Assembly (NCBI GenBank): GCA_011634665.1
Contig: WAEK01000006.1
Location: 701,001-765,000, forward strand
Source: Mortierella sp. BCC40632
Taxonomy: Eukaryota; Mortierellomycota; Mortierellomycetes; Mortierellales; Mortierellaceae
Direction of reading: 5' to 3'
Length of the DNA: 64,000 bases
In this document: in pieces, positions 1-9,472 of the stretch
How the letters are laid out: each line of letters starts with the position of its first letter
Position numbering within the stretch: position 1 is the stretch's first letter
Position numbers and translations under genes: made by a program
The notes under the pieces: model-generated
Told to the model about the DNA's origin: nothing
Databases searched by the model: none
The model's input: the letters and a program-made list of their open reading frames with translations, nothing else

Positions 1-98
1 CGGCGAAATGAAACAGATGGAGATGGGGCAAGAGGATGAATGAGCGTGGGTACCATGGATCTCTTTCATTCTAATGCTACCGCTCTTTACCTTCATTC

Positions 99-135
<37 letters not shown>

Positions 136-546
136 AGTCCGTGCTCGCTTCAGCTGAGCTCTCATTCACCATCAATTGGGTCTTTAATCCATAACACTAC
201 CTCTCCACCTCATTAAAGCTCCTAGCCCTGACCTGTCTGTTTCTGCAACCACATCGTCAGGCTCCACTCTCTTGCCGAGCCGAAGAGGCCGGGAAAACCT
301 GCTGACCAGAATAGAACGAGATAGGGTGCAGCGAGTTACTGCATCTTTCCCATAAGACCGCAGAAAAGGGGGGGGGGCGTCCTGCATTTTTTTTTAGCAC
401 CATCTGTTCCAGTCAAATCCATCCTAACCACACATCATCAAAAGAAACTTGCCAAGCCCTCTTCTTATATCTCTTCGTCTTCCACTTTCTACTTTCAACA
501 GTTGTCAATCGTCTCTTCTTTTCTCTCCTTTCAAACTTCTCGTAGT
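1..546. other. Upstream region with poly(T) tract, no gene seen
   Basis: I see no coding region here. There is a run of about 33 T at 102-134, a short G run near 367-376, and a pyrimidine-rich stretch from about 455 to 545 directly before the first ATG of the oxidoreductase gene. That stretch is probably its 5' leader. A TTG at 502 opens the same frame further upstream, but fungal genes start at ATG, so I do not count it as coding. Confidence 0.5.
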
Positions 547-2070
547 ATGCAACCCAAATGGACACCGCCAGCACTTGTGACCTCCATAATAGCTCTGGCG
601 ATTATTGGTCCCATAAATGCACTGACATCCGGAATGATTGCCTGTCTTGAAAATATCAAGAGTGCCAGCAAGTCGAACTTAACCACACCATTTTCACCTA
701 CGTATAATGCGCAGAGGTTTGGCTATGACCGTAATTTTGACTACAAACCAGTGGCGATCTATTACCCTGCAACCAACGCCGATGCCGCTGCTGCAATCCA
801 ATGTGCAGCCTCTTTCAACATTTCGGTTGCACCTCGTTCTGGCGGTCACTCGTTCGAAGGATACAGTGTTGGTGGCAAAGATGGATCACTGGTAATCGAC
901 CTCAGTCTGTTCCAACAGTTCTCAATGGATCAAGAAACTGAGATCGTCACCGTAGGAGCAGGCACCCGTCTTGGCCCGTTGTATGTCAAGCTTTGGAACG
1001 CCGGGCAATACCTAATAGCGTCGGGTACTTGTCCTTTAGTTGGCATTGGAGGCATTGCTTTGGGAGGTGGTGTAGGCATGGCAGCACGGAAGTATGGCAT
1101 GACCACTCAAAACGTTGTTGGAATGACACTGATCGATGCCAGAGGCAACATCCTGAAGGTCAGCTCAAAGTCACACTCAGACTTGTTCTGGGCACTTCGT
1201 GGTGCTGGCGGAGGATCTTTCGGATTGGTAACAGAGTTCCAGATTCAAGCATACAAGGCTCCCCCGATAGTGTCTAGCTTGAATCTAACTTATTCACTGG
1301 ATCAGTATCGTGAAGCCATTCACGCCTTTAGTGTTTGGGGGAAAGATGTCGAGAACGATCTCTACTCTGGTTTACTTATCTATCGAGATAAAATCTCTTT
1401 CCTCGTCAGCTTCCTGGGCCCAAAAACGCAAGCCCTGAAAGCCATCGAGTGTTTTTTGACTCATGCTGGTCAACCGCTACAGATTCTCACAGCCGAAGCA
1501 TCGTGGTACCAGGCTGTCGTTATAGCAGCTCGCGGCGTATCTCCCGAAAATCCAGACCTAACCACTCACCGCTATCACCGTGGCCGCTCGCTTGTCTACC
1601 GCAAGCCCATGTCTAAGATAGAAATGGATATCATATACAAATACCTCCACACAATCCCACTACCTAAGGGTGCCTCCGAAACTCACCTAACTTTTGAACT
1701 ATGGGGTGGTAAGATCAACCATCCTAACCCGCCACATTCAGTCTTTGACTTCCATCGTGGCGTGATTCATAGTGTTCAATTCGGTGTCCAGTGGAATGAG
1801 AACGATATTCCCGCAGAAGTACCTGGTTGCCCAGATTGCCTCGACTGGAGTGCAAAGTTTGCGCGCGAGATGCAGGCGGCGTACAGCTCTGGTCCCTTTC
1901 TCGAGTCATATCAAAACTATATGGAGCGTGATATTCCATACAGTCTATGTGCTTACTATGGCCATTTCTTACCGTACCTCAAGATAATCAAACAGAGGGT
2001 TGATCCAAAAAACATCTTTAGTTTCCCGCAATCCATCCCATTACCAGGAGCTAGCAATACTTGTGGTTAA
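547..2070 (+). CDS. Secreted FAD-linked oxidoreductase, berberine bridge enzyme-like
   Basis: A single-exon gene of 507 aa; the start is the ATG at 547. The N-terminus (residues 9-25) is hydrophobic and ends in an Ala-rich stretch, which fits a signal peptide. An FAD_binding_4 (PCMH/VAO) domain follows. RSGGHS carries His101, and the segment GTCPLVGIGG carries Cys162; these are the two positions that bind FAD covalently in bicovalent berberine-bridge-type enzymes. ALRGAGGGSFG lies further on. The end (YYGHFLPYLK to NIFSFPQSIP) matches a BBE C-terminal domain. Length is normal for the family. Such enzymes oxidise sugars, alcohols or alkaloid-like compounds with O2. The substrate cannot be read from sequence. 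No biosynthetic cluster surrounds it, so secreted carbohydrate oxidation is the more likely role (inference). Confidence 0.9.
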   Translation: MQPKWTPPALVTSIIALAIIGPINALTSGMIACLENIKSASKSNLTTPFSPTYNAQRFGYDRNFDYKPVAIYYPATNADAAAAIQCAASFNISVAPRSGGHSFEGYSVGGKDGSLVIDLSLFQQFSMDQETEIVTVGAGTRLGPLYVKLWNAGQYLIASGTCPLVGIGGIALGGGVGMAARKYGMTTQNVVGMTLIDARGNILKVSSKSHSDLFWALRGAGGGSFGLVTEFQIQAYKAPPIVSSLNLTYSLDQYREAIHAFSVWGKDVENDLYSGLLIYRDKISFLVSFLGPKTQALKAIECFLTHAGQPLQILTAEASWYQAVVIAARGVSPENPDLTTHRYHRGRSLVYRKPMSKIEMDIIYKYLHTIPLPKGASETHLTFELWGGKINHPNPPHSVFDFHRGVIHSVQFGVQWNENDIPAEVPGCPDCLDWSAKFAREMQAAYSSGPFLESYQNYMERDIPYSLCAYYGHFLPYLKIIKQRVDPKNIFSFPQSIPLPGASNTCG

Positions 2071-3299
2071 AATGGTCCTATACAAAAATCCCTATAAATC
2101 TATTGCCTATATTTTTTTCCCCGCATCTTTCGAGATGATTGCTTGAGAATACCCCATTGCGATAGATGGGATGCGCAATACGCTACTGAGGAATTTTTTG
2201 GGATACAGATCCAGTAAGGAAAGAATTGACCATTAATTTCGAACAATGGAGAGGTAGAGTAGCTTATGCTTCTCAGAAGCTGGGGCAATGCCAACCGCAT
2301 CATCCCTTGTATTCTTCGTTTTCAAGTTGGACCGTTGTTCGTTCGTTCGTTCGTTCGTTTTTTTTTTTTGTAATTGCTTGTAGCATATGCCTCTATCAGC
2401 AAAGGTAATTGGTGGCATGATGAATAGCACCGCCTTTATGGTATCGTATCATCCCGAACTTTGCGTAGAGTCAGAGCATAGATTGACCGTATTCAGTACT
2501 GTCGCTCTTCTCTCTTAGCCCTGACACAGCGACCCCACCAGTCTGTTCCTGAATCTCCCCACCTTTCGTCAATCTCCCTCCCTGTCACTCATCTTTGCTC
2601 CTCATTCGCTCCCTTTTCACCTGTCTCCCTGTCGCAGTCGCAGATCTCCATCCTATACACCCTCAAATATCCCTCCTTCATACTGTCGTTGATATCCTCC
2701 AATCGTTTTCACCCACCCTGTTACTTATCAGACACATCGTTGATCTATCTATCCGCTCAGCGCTTTCAAATCTCTTGCCAGACGCACACATGCAGGGATA
2801 ACTGGCTTTGCTTGTTGGATGGATCCTTGATCTTGTTCAGTCCAGTGCTCAAAGAAAGTGGATAGCCCGATCAATTCAGAGTGGACATCAATGTCAAGAC
2901 AGTAGGATTAGTCCTTCCTCTAAACGACGAGCTGCGTTGGGCATGACTAGCAGCTTTCCAACTTCAATATAAAAAAGGACGTTATCCAGTTAGTCTGTAG
3001 ATATAACTAGTTTCAAACCAACAGACCGACCACAGCCAAAGCACAACGCGTGTACAATCAGGATCAGCAGCTCCGCATTGCCAACGCTTTACGGGAATCA
3101 AAGTCCTTGTGCAGCATTTCCCATGGCCTTGGTTCGAAATTTGTCGTATCGAAGAGCACGAAGCAATAAAAAGCCCAGGGTGTGAAGCCATTCTTGCATC
3201 CAAGCTACAACAGGCATCAATGCAAAAGAAAAGAAGAAAGAAAAAAGTCAGTAAATGCCACCCAATGAATAAAAATACGCGCATTGATGCATGGTATGA
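2071..3299. other. Intergenic, pyrimidine-rich block, no gene seen
   Basis: This stretch holds a short (CGTT)n repeat with a T run at about 2337-2359. A strongly C/T-biased block runs from about 2500 to 2760 with Gs depleted on the + strand. I find no supported reading frame. Its left edge is the 3' UTR of the oxidoreductase and its right edge the decayed end of the Crinkler-like pseudogene. Confidence 0.4.
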
Positions 3300-4430
3300 A
3301 CATCCACAGCTTACCACCTGAGCTCGCCACACAGGTTTCCTCGTCGTTGACAATCGGTCGAGGATGTAAGCATCGTGTCAGTATGGTCAACCGCAATGTC
3401 CTACCCTATTTGCCAGTCTCAAGAGTACCCTCGATTGCTGTCTCGATGGGTCAAATCTGCCTGTAGGATGCTTGTACAGCATCTCGATCGCCGCTGGAGG
3501 AATGAGGTCGTCCACCTGTGCCTTTGACTCGCCGTTAGGCAGCAGATCTCTGAGATGGCTGACGTACGATTGGGAAGCCTCGGTGCCGTCCATCTAGGAA
3601 ACTCGATATCTATTAGAGTAAAAGGCATAGCTCGCATGGGCAAATTAGAATCCAGGTTTGTGGACCATCATCAGAAGCCATAAAGTAATGAAGGCTACTT
3701 ACATGGGAAAGAGTTGGCGCCATGCTCATTGACACTATCGCCATTGCTTACAGCCCAATGCAGCGTTCGTATTGACATTGACAATCCTGTCCCGCCGTAG
3801 GTGATTTTAAACTCATCTCGAAGACCAGCTCCTTGAAAACCATGTAGTACAGGTGAAAGCATTGGCCGAAGGTCGCCCAGGCTGGAAGACAATTAATGCT
3901 TTTGCTGTTGGCATGCAATTAACCTAAGGGTAGTGATGAGAGGTATAGAACGAACCATTAATCGGCAATGGTCCATCACAAAAGAGACATCAAGTATGTC
4001 TGTTACTAATTGAATTACCTGACAGTGGTATGTTGGGCTGGGATGCGTTCTGGCCGCTGCTTGGCGTCCATGAGCGCGTGGGAATTAGTGTGTGGATGTG
4101 GGCGGCTATTCAATTGCAGTGGCAAGGAGAATAGAGTTAGACTCAAGCTCACCTCTGTTCAAACCGCACGCACAACTGTGCTCATCCTTCCTCAAGCAAG
4201 CAACAAACGCACCTGCATTACCTTGAAGAGTGTGCTCGTCGGCCGCAACAGCAGAGTGGGAGACGCGCCACTGATCTGCATCCACATCGTGGAAATCGTC
4301 AACCTTCTTCGTCTTGATGGACTTTTTGAGACCCGTGATGGTCATGCTCTATTCAATCTTGACAAGGAACGTGCTCGGTGCTGCCTCTCCATCATCAAAG
4401 GCAAAAAAGAGTGAAAAGATTGGTCGACAT
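3300..4430 (-). pseudogene. Crinkler-like (CRN) effector remnant
   Basis: Read on the minus strand, pieces resemble the two conserved parts of Crinkler proteins. Near 4430-4110 is an N-terminal header of the ubiquitin-like type: MSTNLFTLF, then a DGEAAPSTFLVKIE stretch, then GLKKSIKTKK and DVDADQW. Near 3890-3720 and 3593-3390 are C-terminal pieces with YGGTGLSMSIRTLHWA, YVSHLRDLLP and a TGRF motif. A GTAAGT donor near 3698 suggests an intron between the last two pieces. Breaks visible: the header changes frame in a T run near 4403, a TAG stop (near 4348) interrupts it before GLKKSIK, and no P-loop NTPase region is recognisable between header and C-terminal part. I recognise the family from remembered pattern, not from a search. 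In other organisms CRN proteins are secreted or translocated effectors; this copy looks non-functional. Confidence 0.5.
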
Positions 4431-5694
4431 GTTGCCAAGCATGGACGAGAAGGACCTGAAATAAAGACAGCAAGGATGGAATGTGAAGAGAAAGGCAAAG
4501 GATGTGAAGGACAAGAGAGCGAGAGGGAACACCAAGACAGGACAGTCTGCAAAAGAATGGCTTGGGTGTGAGAACTGCATGTGGCGAGTTATAAAAGAAA
4601 GAGTGGCGCTGTGCTGTGGAAAACATCACTTCATCCACGCTCCCTTTCCATCTCTCTTCCATCACCCTCTTGCCCTCATCAATCGCTCCTTTTACTTCAA
4701 TCGTTCCCCAATCGTTCCCCTTCTATCAATCACTCTTACTCTCTCTCTCTTCAGTCACTCGCTCTATTTCTCTGTTTTCGTAAGGTAAGGGATCCACTCC
4801 ATCAACTGCTGTAGCAAACATAATTTGCAATGTGGCTGCCTCCTTCGGTCCAGCGTAGGATGGGTTAATTCTCTCAACGCCGATCGGGAGGAGCCATGGC
4901 AAAATTGGCAGTTAAGCGGAGCCGTTCGACCTAACAGGATGGGCGGTAGCCCCTCTTTGTTGGCAGATCATCAACATTCTGGGTGGGGAGGTGAAGGGCT
5001 CATTGTCGATTCTAACGACTTATCACATGTAGGTTTAGCATAGGAACGGGTGGACACTCTCTTTGCCAGTCGGGGTGGAGTTGTGACAGTGATGTTCAGT
5101 ATGTAGTTTGCTCTGGAGCTCCTGGATTATTCCCGTTAGCTCGGATGCTGGAAATCTTACAAGACGTGAGGCTTGTAGAACTTTTGTGGGATGCATGGCT
5201 CACAAAAAGACATCGTGTTACAACCATGGCCCTCTGCATGATCATTTACTTTCAGTAATAGTCAATCTATCCCCTTTTCTTTCGTTTTACTTCATATAGA
5301 AACATGAAACTTCCACAACCAAGCTCACCCAGAACATAGTGCTGGAGCCAAACAAACAGTTCATCCCAGATTAATGGATAAGACCGTCCTTTACCAAACC
5401 ATTGTACGAAAATGTCACCTTTTAAACCTCTATCAAAACCACTGCCACCTGTGTGACCCCTTTGCATACTGTAGGTCTTCGAACAAATGTCAATATACAA
5501 TGTACAGAGAGGTTGCCTTTTCAGTACAAGTCAAGGTGCAGGTTAAGATAATGAGGAGTTTTGTTTGCAGCGCATGTAATGGACCAAGGCAGGATATGAG
5601 AGGACAAAGGAATGTGATATCGGAGACACACTCAGTGCAAAAGCACCATGGTGTCTCAATTGCCACACCTATTGCCAACTCTTGTTCTGTGCAA
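4431..5694. other. Intergenic, no supported gene
   Basis: Apart from the orphan TATA box and CT-rich leader at 4590-4790, I see only short open frames without family resemblance. The region abuts the 28S-derived fragment that begins near 5695. Confidence 0.4.
4590..4597 (+). promoter_or_regulatory. Orphan TATA box with pyrimidine-rich leader
   Basis: TATAAAAG is followed by about 190 bases of C/T-rich sequence (4625-4790) and a GTAAGG donor-like site near 4793. This is how expressed fungal promoters and leaders look. No plausible protein follows on the + strand. It may be the promoter of a lost gene, or chance. Confidence 0.3.
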
Positions 5695-6230
5695 CAAGAG
5701 CCTAAATCTCATCAACTCGTAGCAACAGGACTATTCGCGCGATTACATTAACTCGCTGCTTGAAAGTTGTCTGCAATGGATTTATAAATTATCATGTACA
5801 GGGGGACACAGGCAGTCCTTCCGCCACCCATACGATCCTGACTTGTATAGCTCAGGAGTAAAATCTCTATTCTTACTAATTATTGGAAAAGGCGGCAACC
5901 ATCGGCATCTAGCCTAGATTCTGACTGATAGGCATTTAGCCATAATCCAACGGATGATAGCTTCGGGTCATTGCGTGCTCTAGCAGACCCAAATACCAAT
6001 TACCTGAATAAAGCGTTCCTCTTGCACTCACTTCAATTGCTATTGCAACGACACTTCATTAGTAAAATAAAGCAAACTTGTCTCTTGATGGTCTAAACCC
6101 AGCTCACGCCCCCTAAAGTAGGTGAACAACCCAGCGCTTACTGAAGTCTCCTCCAGTAAATAGAAAGAGCCAACACCACATGATCAAAAGCATCACATCA
6201 CTATGGACCCTGGCTACCACAAACCAGTTA
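5695..6230 (-). pseudogene. Decayed 3' portion of 28S (LSU) rRNA
   Basis: The + strand is an eroded reverse complement of the 3' end of fungal large-subunit rRNA. It starts near GCCTAAATCTCATCAACTCG, continues through GATAGCTTCGGGTCATTGC and ACCAATTACCTGAATAAAGC, passes TGGTCTAAACCCAGCTCACG, and ends near GGCTACCACAAACCAG. Order and spacing follow the real gene, but substitutions and small indels are dense, so it cannot be a working rRNA. Transcription sense would be the minus strand. Similar fragments lie at 15.3, 21.7, 22.1 and 27.4 kb, all in this orientation. Confidence 0.7.
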
Positions 6231-6658
6231 ATGACTCTTGCTTGGTAATTTTAAAGGGGAGGAGGGTGGTGGTCAAATTGTAAGGTTACCTATAGAAGAC
6301 GACATTTAATCCATTCTCCTAGCGGGACCAGCGGTCGGGGATATGTGCGGCCTTGCTTTTTATACTGTTCATGAAAAGTAAATGTATAGGAATTTTCACT
6401 GGATACAAAACTTTTTGCAATGGTGACTCAATGTTAGTGTGGGGATACGAGCATTCTGTGTTCTGGAGCGGTGATGACAGGAAACAGTGAACAACCAGTA
6501 AGATAAGTAAAATAATTGAGCTTTAATAGTCTAAAAGTCTTGCAGTATCATGGAAGATTTGAATAAACACAGTTTTGAGACAGAATGGATAAAAGACTTG
6601 AAAAACAACTGTCCGGGAAATAAACAGCATACTAGAAGTGAAATATTCCTAGAATGCC
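6231..6658. other. Intergenic, probable 3' UTR of the oxidase
   Basis: No gene seen. The part next to 6658 is AT-rich and probably holds the 3' UTR and polyadenylation region of the minus-strand flavin oxidase. Confidence 0.4.
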
Positions 6659-8149
6659 CTACAACATGGCCATAATGGCCGAGTGTTGCCCTCCTTTCAC
6701 GGGAGTAAAAATGATTTTGTTAATATCCGTAGCCGCCTTGTACTGCACAGCTGCCTTCCACTCCTCATCAATGGACACCGGGTCTTTCTCCTTCAACTTG
6801 TCAGCCCAGACCGACAGGAGCCTTTCCACGATGTAAACTGCACATCGTGCAGTGCCGACTCCAAGAGTCCATCCAGAACCTCCATGACCGTAGTTGTGCA
6901 CCAAAGGGAACGTCGCCTTTTCGTCCGCCCTGACCTTGGCATTCTTTTTGCTGAAGGGGCGGAGTCCTTGCGCGAATGGGAACATGGGGGCCATCTTGGC
7001 GTGGTGGAGGCTTGGCATAAAATCTCCTGCACGATTCCACATGAACTGGACCTCTGGCGAGTCAGGAGTGAGATCCATATCGTAGTTGTTGGGCTGGATG
7101 ATTGATCCGACGTAAAGGACATCGTCGTTGCGTGGCACAATGAAGATGGTCTTGGTGGGATGGCCCTTGTCGTCCTTCTGAGCTGGGACAAGATAAGCTT
7201 CATTAAGATGTTTGAAATGACCTGCGCGGCCGTTGTCAATTCGCTTGACTGCTCCACGGACAGGGTAAACATCTTCATCATCAGCCAGCTCTCTGGCACC
7301 AAGGCCAGTGGCATTCAAAATCAAATCGGCTCCGTAATCCTTTAAGAGCTGATCACCAAAGTCAAGGATTCTTCCGGTAAGCTTGCGAGTTTCCAGGTTG
7401 GCGCCCTTGACGGTCACGAGAGCCATAAGGTATCCCATTGCCTTATCAGTATTGATGATGGGGACGCGATGGGTGTAGGCACTCTCGAGGTACTGATCGC
7501 CGATCTTGGTATTGATGTTTTTGAAGTTATCCTCAAGTTCTTCCTGTCTGAGTGTCTCAACTTTCAGGCCAAGTTCTGGGCACTGCTTGTCGAGTTGCTG
7601 TAGTGCCTGGAGCTTTGTCGATTCTTCATCGTCTCCTCCCAACGTCACGTCTGTGTAGAAAAACTGGTTTAGCTTGGTCATCTGCAGACCAAACGAGTGA
7701 CCAGTTCTCTCATTGGAGCTGCAAATCTTGTCATACTTGTTGTAGAAGTCGAAGCTCTGGGTCGCCCACTCCCGATAGTGGTCAATGTTGGACCAACCAC
7801 TTCCAACCGACTCGATCTCAGTCAGTCCACAGCCCCCGGGGGGGTACTCCCATAAGGCTCCGGCAATCTGGGATGTCATTCGCGACTTTTCGAAATCTTT
7901 GAACCAGGCCCAATCATCGGCAATGATAGTGACGCGGTAGCCTTGATCAAGGAGCATCCATGCGGACAATAAACCGCTGACGCCGCCACCAAGGATGAGG
8001 ATATGCTTAGAGCTTTGGGTGGGCTCTACTCTGGGCTTGTCTTCGGTTGAAAGTGTCATCTGGGGATAGGCGAAGCTGAGGTTGTGGGCTGGCTGCTCAT
8101 CAAGATGAATGACGCTCGGGTCAAACTCAGATCCATAGGAAATGGCCAT
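6659..8149 (-). CDS. FAD-dependent D-amino-acid oxidase-type oxidoreductase
   Basis: A 496-aa intact reading frame starting at the ATG at 8149. The frame stays open upstream to 8431, but that part reads through the TATA box and leader. The dinucleotide-binding motif LILGGGVSGL (about residues 51-60) is followed by an FAD-fold beta strand ending in IIADDW. A PVRGAVKRI segment and the C-terminal NYGHGGSGWTLGVG motif are the signatures of the DAO fold, where the latter contacts FAD. Classic D-amino-acid oxidases are about 340-370 aa; this is longer, with a 45-residue N-terminal extension and internal insertions. Expected reaction: oxidative deamination of an amino or imino acid with H2O2 formation, substrate unknown. 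No signal peptide and no canonical peroxisomal SKL-type end (it ends AML). Confidence 0.85.
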   Translation of the reverse strand: MAISYGSEFDPSVIHLDEQPAHNLSFAYPQMTLSTEDKPRVEPTQSSKHILILGGGVSGLLSAWMLLDQGYRVTIIADDWAWFKDFEKSRMTSQIAGALWEYPPGGCGLTEIESVGSGWSNIDHYREWATQSFDFYNKYDKICSSNERTGHSFGLQMTKLNQFFYTDVTLGGDDEESTKLQALQQLDKQCPELGLKVETLRQEELEDNFKNINTKIGDQYLESAYTHRVPIINTDKAMGYLMALVTVKGANLETRKLTGRILDFGDQLLKDYGADLILNATGLGARELADDEDVYPVRGAVKRIDNGRAGHFKHLNEAYLVPAQKDDKGHPTKTIFIVPRNDDVLYVGSIIQPNNYDMDLTPDSPEVQFMWNRAGDFMPSLHHAKMAPMFPFAQGLRPFSKKNAKVRADEKATFPLVHNYGHGGSGWTLGVGTARCAVYIVERLLSVWADKLKEKDPVSIDEEWKAAVQYKAATDINKIIFTPVKGGQHSAIMAML

Positions 8150-8240
8150 GGCGACTTTAAAACGTATGTGGGCTGATGGAGTAAGTAGAGAAAGGTGTGT
8201 TTTATTGATCCAAGGTTTATTTGGATCAATTGAAGTTGTT

Positions 8241-8320
8241 GGTTGAGTGGGGAGTTTAGATGTAAAAGGAGGAGAACGATAGCTGAGTGGGGAGTTCAGA
8301 CGCAAAAGGAAGAGAATGAT
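8241..8320 (-). repeat. 40-bp tandem duplication in oxidase 5' leader
   Basis: Positions 8241-8280 and 8281-8320 are two adjacent copies of a 40-bp unit sharing TGAGTGGGGAGTT, AAAAGGA and GAGAA blocks, with a handful of substitutions. They sit between the TATA box and the ATG, so they would be transcribed as 5' UTR. Confidence 0.75.
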
Positions 8321-8325
8321 GGTTG

Positions 8326-8333
8326 TATTTATA
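8326..8333 (-). promoter_or_regulatory. TATA box of the flavin oxidase gene
   Basis: TATAAATA on the minus strand, about 177 bp upstream of the ATG at 8149. It fits a leader of about 140-150 nt. Confidence 0.6.
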
Positions 8334-9285
8334 CTTGAATCTGTCGTGATGACGAGTCTCTGATCGTCTCTTATCTTCACCATGCTCCCACGCAGGCATC
8401 TAGTATTCTTGAGTCGCTGCAGTCCTCTCATTTGAAGCCTACGCCGCTTTTCCGAAGTAACACCAATTGCCGAGGAGACGCCTGGTTATTGGTACTTCAA
8501 AGAAACAACACTTGGTCCGCCATTGCATGGCGATGTCTTCACTAGGCATGCATCGATTTCAATGTGAATCCCTTCAGCCCATGCATCTACTATCCCGGTC
8601 CCGAATCGGTTCTATTGACTCCGACCATGAAGAGAATACATTTCCACGCCACAAATGGAAGCGACACCTGATTTTCCCTGCTTACACGCACAAAGGATCT
8701 CAGAACAATCCAGCCTTCTTTTTCTTTTCACACCAGAGAAGAAAACGTAGCGCCATCGAGCACAATGAGGAAAGGACCCTCTCTCTTCTGTTAACCATGC
8801 TGTGCAAACCTAATTTCTTCCCCTATGGCCCCTTTTTTCCCCTCCGCGCGGCGTCTAGGCGCCATTTGAGCCTGTATTCAAATCAAAGGGCAAGAGAGGC
8901 TGCGAATCTAGAAGAAAAAAAAAGTTGCATCTCAAAGCGCCCTCGAAGCACCCTTTTTGATGCACAACACAACTCAATGGTCTTTTTTCCCTCTTGTTGT
9001 ACCAGTGAAAAAAAAAAAAAAAAAAAAAAAAATTAAAAGCGGGCTCAGATGACCTCCCCGATACTGTACGTCGAGAGCGTGTTGTGCATACTCTTCGCTT
9101 TCGTTTCCCAGATCTAGGCCTGTTCCCTCGTTTGATTCTTCAGTTATTCATGTCTCTGCCCTTTCCCGTGCCTCTTTTCTCTATTCATGCATCTTTTCTT
9201 ATTCATAAGCCTTACATGCCCTCTCCCTCCCTCCTCTTTCGCTACTCGCTCCTTGCCACGTTCCCATGCGGCAGCGGCGGGGCTG
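8334..9285. other. Intergenic with poly(A) tract
   Basis: No supported gene. A run of 26 A lies at 9008-9033. Several open frames exist on the + strand (for example 8467-9036), but they are low in complexity and end in the A run. Confidence 0.4.
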
Positions 9286-9472
9286 ATTCTCAACAGTTCA
9301 CCACTATCGAGTTGACTCGACTCGACTTGAATCTGGCTCGACTTGAATTTTACTGAATAGAGTTTCACCAAAACAGCATCGTGAACCTTATGTCGCTACA
9401 TTTTTCCTTTTCGAGTTAAAAATTTCAGGTCGAGTCGAGTGACCAATTCGACTCAGCTCAGTAGTTGAGAAT
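9286..9472. mobile_element. Foldback/MITE-like element with inverted ends
   Basis: The outer ends are ATTCTCAAC (9286-9294) and its inverted match GTTGAGAAT (9464-9472). Further in, CTCGACTCGACTTGAA on the left pairs with TTTCAGGTCGAGTCGAG on the right. The 187-bp interval has no coding capacity. I see no convincing target-site duplication, so assignment to a superfamily is open. Confidence 0.4.

Noticed and set aside
502..546. Upstream TTG extension of the FAD oxidoreductase
   Set aside because: Fungal nuclear genes do not normally initiate at TTG. The ATG at 547 gives a proper signal peptide.
8150..8431. 94-residue N-terminal extension of the DAO-type oxidase
   Set aside because: It reads through the TATA box and the 40-bp tandem duplication. 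The ATG at 8149 is the natural start.
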